Shown here: piece by piece, positions 7,533 to 15,540 of the stretch
Layout: every line of letters begins with the position of its first letter
How positions within the stretch are numbered: position 1 is the stretch's first letter
DNA from: Sediminibacterium salmoneum NBRC 103935
GTDB taxonomy: Bacteria > Bacteroidota > Bacteroidia > Chitinophagales > Chitinophagaceae
DNA: 64,000 nucleotides
Direction: 5' to 3'
Assembly: GCF_000511175.1 (NCBI RefSeq)
Contig: NZ_KI866530.1
Span: forward strand, 23,047 to 87,046
Notes under the pieces: generated by a model
The model's input: the letters and a program-made list of their open reading frames with translations, nothing else
The model's database searches: none
What the model was told of the DNA's origin: nothing
Made by a program: the position numbers and the translations under genes

Positions 7533-7934
7533 ATGAAAAAAGCATTCCTTTCATTTTCTCTTTTATTTGTAATTGCCCTTACAAACTATGCACAAGCAGA
7601 TATTAGACCTAGTACATTTCAGCTAGGACAAAATCAAAAGACAGTTCCCTATAGGATTTTTCAAACTCAAAGTGCAAAAGTTTGTATAAAGCTGGATACC
7701 CGTACTGGACAAATGTGGCAAATACATTTTGGACAAGATAATAGTCAAAGATTTATCAATAACCTAAATGAACAACCTTTAGTTAAGAATACTTTAGACG
7801 GAAATGATCGATTTACACTGATCCCTACCCAGCTTTTCTTTACTTTTATTCTTTTAGATCATATTACTGGTAAAACTTGGCAGGTAGATTGGTCGGATGA
7901 TCCCCAAATACGAAATGTTAATCCTATACAATAA
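7533..7934 (+). CDS. Small secreted protein with a duplicated TGxxWQ motif
   Basis: This 133-residue protein has a signal peptide (MKKAFLSFSLLFVIALTNYAQA). The mature part contains two related segments, KLDTRTGQMWQIHFGQD and LLDHITGKTWQVDWSDD, which share D-x-x-T-G-x-x-W-Q-[IV]. This suggests an internal duplication of a beta-hairpin unit about 60 residues apart. Similar WQ motifs occur in other secreted Bacteroidota proteins of unknown function. No enzyme motif is seen. It is followed 9 bases later by a 2H phosphoesterase gene. Confidence 0.7.
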   Translation: MKKAFLSFSLLFVIALTNYAQADIRPSTFQLGQNQKTVPYRIFQTQSAKVCIKLDTRTGQMWQIHFGQDNSQRFINNLNEQPLVKNTLDGNDRFTLIPTQLFFTFILLDHITGKTWQVDWSDDPQIRNVNPIQ

Positions 7935-7943
7935 TTAACTAGA

Positions 7944-8459
7944 GTGCAAAAAAAAGTCAGGCGACAACTTACATTATTTGTTAACCCTAATGATGCCATT
8001 AATATTGAAAAAATTAGACGAATGTATAATCTAGTACAATTCGATTTAATTAAGGCACATGTTACCCTTTGTAGAGAAGATGAAATTATTGATCAGGATA
8101 GAGTTTTGGCAAATTTGTATAATATCAGTAAAAAGTCTTTTACTGTAAATTTTGGCAAGGTTGTTCGTTTTGAAGAAGGGAAAGGTGTTCTAATTCCAGC
8201 ATTAAAAGATAATGCAGAATTTTATGGATTACGGGCAAGCATATTAAATGGACTTTTTAACCCGCCAAGAATCCATTTTCCACACATAACTTTAATGCAT
8301 CCAAGAAATTCTTTGTGCACAGACACTATTTTTTATCAGATTCAAAAATATTTGTTGCCTGCTAAATTGACGTTTCAGTCAATAAGTTTAATTGAACAAG
8401 AGGATGATGGGAAATGGAAAACTTTGGATGTATTCAAACTTTTTGATAATATTATTTAA
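7944..8459 (+). CDS. 2H phosphoesterase (2'-5' RNA ligase-like)
   Basis: This 171-residue protein starts at a GTG and shows the two H-x-T motifs that define the 2H phosphoesterase superfamily: KAHVTLCRE at about residue 38 and PHITLMHPRN at about residue 111. Members cleave or ligate 2'-5' phosphodiester bonds or open cyclic phosphates in RNA and nucleotides. The spacing of the motifs and the length fit the YjcG/LigT-like branch. It is followed 18 bases later by an acetyltransferase gene. The natural substrate cannot be deduced. Confidence 0.75.
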   Translation: MQKKVRRQLTLFVNPNDAINIEKIRRMYNLVQFDLIKAHVTLCREDEIIDQDRVLANLYNISKKSFTVNFGKVVRFEEGKGVLIPALKDNAEFYGLRASILNGLFNPPRIHFPHITLMHPRNSLCTDTIFYQIQKYLLPAKLTFQSISLIEQEDDGKWKTLDVFKLFDNII

Positions 8460-8477
8460 TCTATTAAGTATTAAATA

Positions 8478-9104
8478 ATGCAAATGACAGGCCCGAATAA
8501 AGATATCCAGTTTCCTCTTGCAAATTATAACAGACTTTGCTTTTTAAAGAATGCCGTCAAGAACCCTAATATCATTGTTGGTGACTATACCTATTATGAC
8601 GATTTTGACAATGTTGAGAACTTTGAGAAAAATGTAAAGTATCATTTTGATTTTGTTGGAGACAAGTTGATAATTGGTAAATTTTCTATGATTGCATCTG
8701 ATGTAAAGTTCATAATGAACGGCGCTAACCATTTGTCAAATGCAATTTCGTCTTATCCGTTCGCCATTTTTGGAAATGGTTGGGAAAATGCAATGGAGGA
8801 TAAATCTTACCCCAATAAGGGCGACATTATTATAGGTAATGATGTCTGGATTGGTTATAACGCTACAATTATGGCAGGTGTAACTATTGGTGACGGCGCC
8901 ATCATTGCAACAAATTCTACTGTAATTAGGGATGTTGAACCTTACTCCATTGTAGGGGGTAATCCAGCAAAAGAAATTAAAAAGCGTTTTGATGATGAAA
9001 CAATATCTAAACTACTAGATATTAAATGGTGGGACTGGGATATCGATAAAATTACCAGAAATATACAAAACCTAACAGGTACATTTATTGATAAATTGAT
9101 TTAA
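8478..9104 (+). CDS. Vat/CatB-type xenobiotic acetyltransferase (hexapeptide repeat)
   Basis: This 208-residue protein belongs to the xenobiotic acetyltransferase group of left-handed beta-helix enzymes. IIGKFSMIASDVKFIMNGANH carries the catalytic His85, and the loop SSYPFAIFGNGW and the repeats IIGNDVWIGYNATIMAGVTIG are characteristic. The tail DIKWWDWDIDKI is also family-typical. Relatives acetylate streptogramin A (Vat) or chloramphenicol (CatB) using acetyl-CoA, so it is a candidate resistance gene. Drug specificity cannot be read from the sequence. A Crp/Fnr regulator follows 19 bases later. Confidence 0.85.
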   Translation: MQMTGPNKDIQFPLANYNRLCFLKNAVKNPNIIVGDYTYYDDFDNVENFEKNVKYHFDFVGDKLIIGKFSMIASDVKFIMNGANHLSNAISSYPFAIFGNGWENAMEDKSYPNKGDIIIGNDVWIGYNATIMAGVTIGDGAIIATNSTVIRDVEPYSIVGGNPAKEIKKRFDDETISKLLDIKWWDWDIDKITRNIQNLTGTFIDKLI

Positions 9105-9123
9105 TATCTTATCTTTTTCTTTT

Positions 9124-9693
9124 ATGATTTCACCAGAATTTCTGTATGTAAATATTTCTGAAAAACAATCTGCTTATTTTCTTTCTGTTATAGAAAGAAT
9201 CGGTAAGCCCAGGATTGTCAAGAAGGGTGAAGTATTAATTCGAGAAGGCAAATGTTCAACTTTCTTTTTTTATATTAAATCTGGAGCGTTTAAAACTTCT
9301 ATTGTTAGAAATGATAAATCTTATATTCTTGGTTTTACCTTAAATGGAGATATTGATTGTTGCCCTTCTTCGCTTTTAAAGAATATTAAAAATAATTTTT
9401 CAATTGAAGCCATTTCTGATAGTGATGTTCTTATTTGTGATTTTAAGGATTTTAAAAATATTTGCAGTCCAGAAAAATTCAACAGTATTACCAACAATAT
9501 AATGGCTAACTATATTCGTATTCTGGAGAATAGGGTTATAGAAGCTATTTCTCTCACTGCCGAGGATCGGTATAATTATTTATTAGAAAATAACCCTTTA
9601 ATAATCAAGAGTATTCCATTAAGTCTTATTGCTTCTTATTTAGGTATTACTAAAGAACGTTTAAGCAGGATTAGACGAAGTTATAAAAGTTGA
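9124..9693 (+). CDS. Crp/Fnr family transcriptional regulator (second copy)
   Basis: This 189-residue regulator has a cNMP-binding-like barrel (about 25-110, KKGEVLIREGKCSTFFFYIKSG) and a C-terminal helix-turn-helix (SLIASYLGITKERLSRIRRS). It is diverged from the regulator at 5073, with TKERLSR against TPQSLSR in the recognition helix. No Fnr-type cysteine cluster is present. A TTGAC-N4-GTCAA palindrome overlaps its stop codon and precedes a serine hydrolase gene. The one-base difference in the half-site fits a distinct specificity from the first regulator. Confidence 0.85.
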   Translation: MISPEFLYVNISEKQSAYFLSVIERIGKPRIVKKGEVLIREGKCSTFFFYIKSGAFKTSIVRNDKSYILGFTLNGDIDCCPSSLLKNIKNNFSIEAISDSDVLICDFKDFKNICSPEKFNSITNNIMANYIRILENRVIEAISLTAEDRYNYLLENNPLIIKSIPLSLIASYLGITKERLSRIRRSYKS

Positions 9694-9703
9694 CTTTAGT
9701 CAA
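9690..9703. promoter_or_regulatory. Crp/Fnr-type palindrome overlapping the regulator stop codon
   Basis: TTGAC (9690-9694), centre TTTA, GTCAA (9699-9703) is a perfect 5-4-5 inverted repeat. It includes the TGA stop (9691-9693) of the second Crp/Fnr gene and lies 49 bases before the ATG at 9753, almost the same distance as at 5657 (50 bases). The likely ligand protein is the regulator encoded directly upstream. Confidence 0.55.
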
Positions 9704-9752
9704 ATATTTCAGTCTTGATTAATTGTACTTTTAAATAGTAGATTTAATCATT

Positions 9753-10843
9753 ATGAAAAGAGGTAAATTACTTTTGATAGCTATTTTCTTTAGTTTTTTT
9801 CTGTAAAAAGTTACAGTCAGCGAGTACTTGTATATGCAGATTCTATTAGAAACCATTATCAGATTCCTGAATTGTCTTATGCTGTTTTAAACTCGAAGAA
9901 GATTTTGGAAATGAGTGCATTAGGTAAGCATGCTGTTCATCTCCCAGACACGGCTACTTTAAACGATCGTTTCCATATTGCATCGAATACAAAAGCTATG
10001 ACCGCTTTTATAATTGCAAAGTTTGTGGAAAGTGGAAAACTAAGTTGGTCAAGCAAGTTCTTTGATTTGTTTCCAGAATGGAAAAAGGAAAGTAAGGCAG
10101 AATACGCAAATATTACTTTAAAGGATTTGCTTTCTCATAGAGCAGGGATTCATACACTGCAAGGGGATAGTACTGATCCGGAAGTCCCTTCTTTTAATGG
10201 AACCAAAGTGGAAAAACGAAAGGCATTTGGGAGGTTCGTGTTAACAATTGAGCCATTAAAGACGGATAGTCTGCGGCCCTTTATATATTCAAATGCAGGA
10301 TATACTTTGGCTACTTTGATGTTAGAGAAAGTAGCTAATCAATCCTGGGAAGAGCTGGTTATTAAAGTATTTAACGAAGATTTGAAATGGGAGGTGGCAT
10401 TTTCATGGCCTGAAAACCAAAAACGCAAAGATACCTGGGGGCATAGTTTTGAAAAAGGCACTTTAATTCCTGTTCCTTCAAATACCGACTTTCGGTTGGA
10501 TTATACCGAACCTGCCGGTGATTTAAATATGAAAATTAAAGATTTTGCTAAGTTTATTCAATTGAATCTGGAAGGGTTACAAGGGAAGAATAATTATTTG
10601 AAAGCAAGCACTTATTCATTCCTGCATAATGGATTAAAGAATTATGCTATGGGTTGGTATAATGTTTACGAGAATGAAAATGAGTACTCTACTCATTCTG
10701 GTACAGTTGGAACCTATTATACTACTGTGCAGATTGATCGTAAGAAAGGAATTGGATACATAATTTTTACCAATTCATTCAATAACAATACACAACAAGG
10801 GGTAAGGTTGTTAATGCGTAGATTGAAAGAAGTATTTCAGTAA
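9753..10843 (+). pseudogene. Secreted serine hydrolase (beta-lactamase class C type), frameshifted in the signal peptide
   Basis: The ATG at 9753 starts a signal peptide (MKRGKLLLIAIFFSFF) that hits a stop at 9804-9806. Adding one T to the T7 run at 9794-9800 restores SVKSYSQRVLVYADSIRN and joins the long downstream frame. That frame shows the active-site SNTK (serine codon near 9983), the YSNAGYTLATLML tyrosine motif and HSGTVG in place of KTG. This fits class C beta-lactamase/DD-peptidase-like enzymes acting in the periplasm. It is either a pseudogene, a phase-variable gene or a sequencing error. Confidence 0.78.
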
Positions 10844-10875
10844 TTGGCCTTCACATTCCGATAATAACTAACTAA

Positions 10876-11352
10876 ATGACACCAAGAATTGAATATTTAA
10901 AGGAGAAAAAACTGGTTGGTAAACGCCTTGCTATGAGTTTGGCCAATAATAAAACAGGCGAACTATGGCAGCAATTCTTACCAAAACGCAGAGAAATCTC
11001 AAATCATATAAACAATGATTTAATTTCTATGCAAGTGTATGCACCTACCTATTTTTCAGATTTTAAACCTTCCAATGAATTTGAAAAATGGGCATCTGTT
11101 GAAGTGGCCAATTTTGAAAAAGTACCAGCAGCAATGGAAACCTTTACCTTAGCAGGAGGTCTTTATGCCGTTTTTGACTATAAAGGTTCAAGTAACGATC
11201 CGGGCATTTTTCAATTTATTTTGGGAACTTGGTTGCCGAGTTCTGGTTACCTTTTAGACGACAGACCTCATTTTGAGGTATTGGGTGAGAAATACAAAAA
11301 CAATGACCCGGATTCAGAAGAAGAAATTTGGATACCCATTAAGACCCAATGA
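10876..11352 (+). CDS. GyrI-like small-molecule-binding domain protein
   Basis: This 158-residue protein matches the stand-alone GyrI-like/AraC effector-binding fold. Recognisable features are IEYLKEKKLVGKRLAMSLA at the start, the acidic strand YAVFDYKGSSND at about 96, and the C-terminal RPHFEVLGEKYKNNDPDSEEEIWIPI typical of the family. Members bind hydrophobic or cationic small molecules, and some hydrolyse cyclopropane or other toxic esters; no DNA-binding domain is fused here. It follows the serine hydrolase by 32 bases. Confidence 0.8.
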   Translation: MTPRIEYLKEKKLVGKRLAMSLANNKTGELWQQFLPKRREISNHINNDLISMQVYAPTYFSDFKPSNEFEKWASVEVANFEKVPAAMETFTLAGGLYAVFDYKGSSNDPGIFQFILGTWLPSSGYLLDDRPHFEVLGEKYKNNDPDSEEEIWIPIKTQ

Positions 11353-11387
11353 AAAAGTTAAATAAGCCAATATAATTAGCGATAAGA

Positions 11388-12133
11388 ATGAAAAAGAATA
11401 ATACAAAATGTCTTAATTGTGAATCTCAAACCATAGGAAAATATTGCCATAACTGCGGTCAAAAAACAGATACTAAAAGGTTAGATTTTATACATTTCAT
11501 AAGTCATGATCTGATTCATGGAGTATTTCATTTTGATAAAGGATTACCACTTACTGTAAAAGAATTAATTGTAAGACCAGGAAAAGTTGCGAGAAATTAT
11601 ATTCAAGGTAAACGGATAAGTTATTACAACTTTTTTATTTGATACTGATTATGATAGGGTTGATTTTGACAACTAAAGGATTGTATAAAAGCAATTATAT
11701 TGATGATTCTGCTCCTATTCAATCTGAATATCAGAATGGAATTAATTTCGCCCAGAAGAATTTAAAAGCTATTTTTTTACTTTTTATTCCAATGATAGTT
11801 TTTAGTTTAAAAATGATATACCGCAAACTAAATTTCAATATTTCAGAGTTTAGCATTATTGCAGTCGTCAATGTTTTCTATTTCCTGTTATTTGCCTTAG
11901 TATCTAATATTATTTACTTTCTATCGGCCTTTTTAAATTTTGAAATCAGTGAAAACACCAGTGCCTTTTTTGTGTATTTGGGAATATTGAGCTTTATTCG
12001 GGTATTATACCTGACGTTTCAACCCTATATTAAATCAAAGTTGGTTTTATTTATTAAAGCAATGCTTACCACCCTTTTGTTTTTTGTTATATTGCTTTTA
12101 ACGATTATGATGATGATTGCCATTGCTAAATAG
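11388..12133 (+). pseudogene. DUF3667 membrane protein split by a one-base frameshift
   Basis: The first part (11388-11642) has the DUF3667 zinc-ribbon CLNCESQTIGKYCHNCGQK and the conserved HDLIHGVFHFDKGL and VRPGKVARNYIQGKR motifs, then stops after YYNFFI. Adding one T to the T6 run at 11631-11636 converts this to YYNFFYLILIMIGLIL and continues into the frame ending at 12133. That frame encodes four or five membrane helices. The reconstructed protein is about 248 residues and complete. Function is unknown; the family is widespread in Bacteroidota. Confidence 0.82.
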
Positions 12134-12191
12134 AAAGAAGGGAGTAATAGTGTATAATAAAGTGTAGTTTATTTACATGTCCTAATTTTAA

Positions 12192-13016
12192 ATGATGGAA
12201 ATATTAAACTATATCCTTGGTATTGATCCTAATTATATCATTATTGGGTTACTGGCATTTTTCTATACCTTGGAGCAGGTGTTTGATAATCCATTCGCTT
12301 TCAAGCAAAGAGGGAAGCATTTGTTTCAAAACATTCTTTTTCAAATAGTATTCCTTGCTTTAAACTTATTTTTCTTTACTATACTGGTCAACTGTATTGA
12401 GTGGCTCAATACTAAAAAAATAGGGCTGCTTTATCTTATAAAATTACCCTTTTGGATAAGGTTGATTTTGAGTGTGATGCTTTTTGATTTTGCAACCTAT
12501 TGGCTCCATAGGGCTTCGCATAAAATTCCTTTGTTGTGGAGATTGCATAGAGTGCATCATAGCGATACCCAAATGGATTCTTCTACCACCTTTAGATTTC
12601 ATCCCATTGAATTGGCTATTGTATATCAGGCTGGTAATATAGTTGCGGCAGGAATATTTGGACTGGATGTAACATCATTGGCACTATATTATTTCATTGT
12701 TTACATTTTCTTCTTTATAGAACATTCTAACCTGAATTACCCTAATTGTTTGAACAGAACATTAGGACTGCTTTTTGTGATGCCAGACCATCATCGGGTA
12801 CACCATCACCAGGAGCAGGTGTACACGGATTCCAATTTTGCCGATATTTTCATTATTTGGGACAGGCTTTTTGGAACATTTAAGTTAATTCCTGTGAATC
12901 AGATGAAGTATGGCTTGGTTGAATTTGAGGAGGAGAAGCAGCAGTCCTTTCTCTATCTAATGAAAAGTCCCTTTATTACCATTAAAAGAGAAGTTTCAGA
13001 TAATTCAAAGAATTGA
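12192..13016 (+). CDS. Sterol desaturase/fatty acid hydroxylase family protein
   Basis: This 274-residue membrane protein has the three histidine boxes of the di-iron hydroxylase superfamily: HRASH at 106-110, HRVHH at 119-123 and HRVHHH at 201-206, the last preceded by MPDH. Four hydrophobic segments surround them (about 16-30, 44-66, 86-104, 144-176). Members insert hydroxyl groups or double bonds into lipids using oxygen. The substrate is probably a lipid or carotenoid, but this cannot be decided. It starts 58 bases after the DUF3667 gene. Confidence 0.88.
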   Translation: MMEILNYILGIDPNYIIIGLLAFFYTLEQVFDNPFAFKQRGKHLFQNILFQIVFLALNLFFFTILVNCIEWLNTKKIGLLYLIKLPFWIRLILSVMLFDFATYWLHRASHKIPLLWRLHRVHHSDTQMDSSTTFRFHPIELAIVYQAGNIVAAGIFGLDVTSLALYYFIVYIFFFIEHSNLNYPNCLNRTLGLLFVMPDHHRVHHHQEQVYTDSNFADIFIIWDRLFGTFKLIPVNQMKYGLVEFEEEKQQSFLYLMKSPFITIKREVSDNSKN

Positions 13017-13055
13017 ATAACCCCAGTTTCCTCTTAAATCAAAACAATAGCTAAA

Positions 13056-13075
13056 TACGTATTTCTCCGTATTTC
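13056..13075. promoter_or_regulatory. CGTATTTC tandem motif upstream of the MORN-repeat gene
   Basis: CGTATTTC occurs at 13058-13065 and again at 13068-13075, a 10-base period that places both on one DNA face. TACG at 13056-13059 and CGTA at 13068-13071 also form a short inverted repeat. It lies 33 to 52 bases before the ATG at 13108. A regulator site is plausible, but no second copy was seen in the window. Confidence 0.35.
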
Positions 13076-13107
13076 CTACATTTTGCTTTTTTGCTAAATT
13101 GCCAAAC

Positions 13108-15027
13108 ATGAAGTCATTAAGGATTCTTTCAATTATTATAACTTTTTTGTACGTTGTTGTAGCGGCCTATGCACAGTCACCCATATTCTCCAGCCGCAAC
13201 GCCTATGATCCTCAAAAGAATACAATTGGCAGGTCACAGTACGATTTAATATACAGCCGGTTGTATACCCAGGATATCGGTTGGGCTAAGACAAGCTCAT
13301 TTGGAATTGAAGTAAGGAGCAGAAATAAGCAGTACAATAAAGTTTATCTCTTTGGAGATTATATTAAATCGTATACTGTTGAGAGAAAAACCTATCTCTA
13401 TTTGGCGTATATAGAAATGGACCCTGATGCCAGTGGGAATAAAAAAGAGCAATTAAGGTTGTTTTTTTCAGATCATAATATCAGAGAAAAACAAAGGTGG
13501 GCAAATGATACCAGGACAGCTAATGAGAAGGAGATAGTTGCCGATATTGACAACAATCCAATTGTATTGGCAGAAACCCAGCCTGATGTTTTTGTGGAAG
13601 TAGACCTTTATTATGAAGGAGACAGTGGCCCTAAAAAAAAGGCTTTTGGAACTACCACTTATATCTATGATGTAAACAGTTTTCATCCCACCAAATCTCC
13701 AGTCATTATTGGAAAGTTATTTCAGTATAAGCCCGAACTGCTGCGCAAAAAAACTTTTGAATCTGCCAAGCTGGTGAATTATCATTCCAGTGGCATGGTA
13801 TCTGGCACCATCGATTACATAACTAAAGAGGGTGGAGCGATCCTTCCTGTGTACCGAACGGAAAAGCTGGATGAAAATGGAAAACTAAAGGAAGTGAATT
13901 TTAACGATATCATCGGGATGTACATGGACAGTGGTAAAGTTTATTTTAAAGGAGGGCTTGGCATTCCGGCAGGGGTGAAAGAAAAATGGCCGGCTGCTAT
14001 TCGCGATCTCAAAACCGATCTTAATTTGCTGGAAGAAATTAATCAGAAACTTGGTAGAGAGCCTGTAGAAAATAAAGAACTGCTTGGGCAATTCTTTGTC
14101 AATTTTAATAAGCTAGATGAATATGAATGGATTGATGAAACCCGAAAGACCGTTTTTGGTAAGCCTGTCAAATACATTTACAAAGGCACGTATAATAAGG
14201 AGGGCGTTCCGCATGGCTGGGGGATTATGTACGCCGCTAACACAGACGACGAATATTTTCTGGGACAGTTTACCAATGGAATGCCCGACGGTTTAGGTAT
14301 ACGAAACAATTTTAAGCTGGATAAGCCCGAAGAAATCTATAGCAGCAGAGGTTTGCATGTAGGAAACCAATTGGTTTATGGCACTAAATATACCAGTGCA
14401 GTAAATGGTAACGGTTCATATGCTACCCATGGCGATTTCAGATTGGGTGAGCTAAACGGGACGGGCATTCGCATCTGGTCACGGAGCGATGGGGTTGGTG
14501 ACGTAGCAGAGGGTAGTTTTAAGGATGGACAACTGCACGGTGCAGGAAGTGTTTATGACAACAACAAGTCGTTGGTTGGCATATTTGAAAAGGGATCCTT
14601 CGTATCTGGCAATAGCATTACCGATAAGATTTATGACGACAGGTACTATCCGGGTGCGGTAGTGCTTTACCGGGGTAAAAAATATGTGATCATGAAAAAA
14701 GGCAATGGAATGTTTTTGCTCGATGATGGCAGTTCGGTTTCTACCAAGGCTGATCTAACGCTAACCGGTGAACGTTCTCTTCGGGCAAAAGCCTGCCTTA
14801 TTTGCAATGGAACCGGCTATCTAAAGCCTACAACCAATACTGTCTTTTCCGGGGTAACCAAAACAGAGAAAACCTATCAGACAGGACCCACAGGTTATAT
14901 CGTTTGGGAAAAGACCACCAAAAGCACCACCGCACCAGTTACCACTTCCCGTACGAGCCGTTGTACAGCTTGTGCGGGAGGATTGGCAGGCAATGAACCT
15001 GTACCGCTCGGAACAAATAAAAGATAA
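13108..15027 (+). CDS. Secreted MORN-repeat protein with C-terminal CxxC zinc motif
   Basis: The ATG at 13108 gives a signal peptide (MKSLRILSIIITFLYVVVAA, then YAQ); a TTG nine bases earlier is less likely. The 639-residue product has a long N-terminal region without recognisable motifs. MORN-like repeats follow at about 360-500 (GVPHGWGIMYA, GMPDGLGIRN, GELNGTGIRI, GQLHGAGSVYD). The C-terminus has paired CLICNGTGYL and RCTACAGGLAG motifs like those of DnaJ zinc fingers. MORN repeats in secreted Bacteroidota proteins are of unknown function, perhaps surface or protein binding. Confidence 0.75.
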   Translation: MKSLRILSIIITFLYVVVAAYAQSPIFSSRNAYDPQKNTIGRSQYDLIYSRLYTQDIGWAKTSSFGIEVRSRNKQYNKVYLFGDYIKSYTVERKTYLYLAYIEMDPDASGNKKEQLRLFFSDHNIREKQRWANDTRTANEKEIVADIDNNPIVLAETQPDVFVEVDLYYEGDSGPKKKAFGTTTYIYDVNSFHPTKSPVIIGKLFQYKPELLRKKTFESAKLVNYHSSGMVSGTIDYITKEGGAILPVYRTEKLDENGKLKEVNFNDIIGMYMDSGKVYFKGGLGIPAGVKEKWPAAIRDLKTDLNLLEEINQKLGREPVENKELLGQFFVNFNKLDEYEWIDETRKTVFGKPVKYIYKGTYNKEGVPHGWGIMYAANTDDEYFLGQFTNGMPDGLGIRNNFKLDKPEEIYSSRGLHVGNQLVYGTKYTSAVNGNGSYATHGDFRLGELNGTGIRIWSRSDGVGDVAEGSFKDGQLHGAGSVYDNNKSLVGIFEKGSFVSGNSITDKIYDDRYYPGAVVLYRGKKYVIMKKGNGMFLLDDGSSVSTKADLTLTGERSLRAKACLICNGTGYLKPTTNTVFSGVTKTEKTYQTGPTGYIVWEKTTKSTTAPVTTSRTSRCTACAGGLAGNEPVPLGTNKR

Positions 15028-15075
15028 GAGTCATTTTTTATAGGTAATTATATAATCATTATTAAATTTGATTAT

Positions 15076-15540
15076 ATGAAGCCTATAATAATTGTCTTTT
15101 TAGGATTTTTTATTCTATCCTGTAGTACCCATTCTGAATCCACTAAAAATACAGATCCCAATCTGGATTGGTTACTGGGTAACTGGAAAAGAACCAATGA
15201 AGAAGCGGGAAAAGAGACCTATGAAAATTGGGGAAAACCCAATGACAGTAGCTATTCTGGTATTGGTTTAACCATTCAAAAAGGCGATACCATATTTCAG
15301 GAGAAAATGGACATTTTTCTATCCGGAGGCAAAGGGGCTTTATTCGTAAAAATGCCCGATGAAGAAAAAGCTACCGAGTTTGTGTTGACAGAGCTTACAC
15401 CCAATGCATTTGTTTTTACAAATGAAGCGAACGAATTCCCCAAAAAGATCAAATATTGGTTAGAAAGGGGAAAGATCAAAGCGGTGATTTCCAATGATTC
15501 ACTAGAGATTCCTTTTGAATTTGAAAAAATTAAAGAATGA
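15076..15540 (+). CDS. DUF6265-like lipocalin-type lipoprotein
   Basis: This 154-residue protein has a lipoprotein signal (FLGFFILSC, with Cys16 as the lipid-modified residue). The mature part LDWLLGNWKRTNEEAGKETYENW is characteristic of DUF6265, a predicted beta-barrel resembling lipocalins. Its stop codon overlaps the start of the next gene in an ATGA arrangement (15537-15540), so the two are translationally coupled. Ligand and role are unknown. Confidence 0.75.
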   Translation: MKPIIIVFLGFFILSCSTHSESTKNTDPNLDWLLGNWKRTNEEAGKETYENWGKPNDSSYSGIGLTIQKGDTIFQEKMDIFLSGGKGALFVKMPDEEKATEFVLTELTPNAFVFTNEANEFPKKIKYWLERGKIKAVISNDSLEIPFEFEKIKE

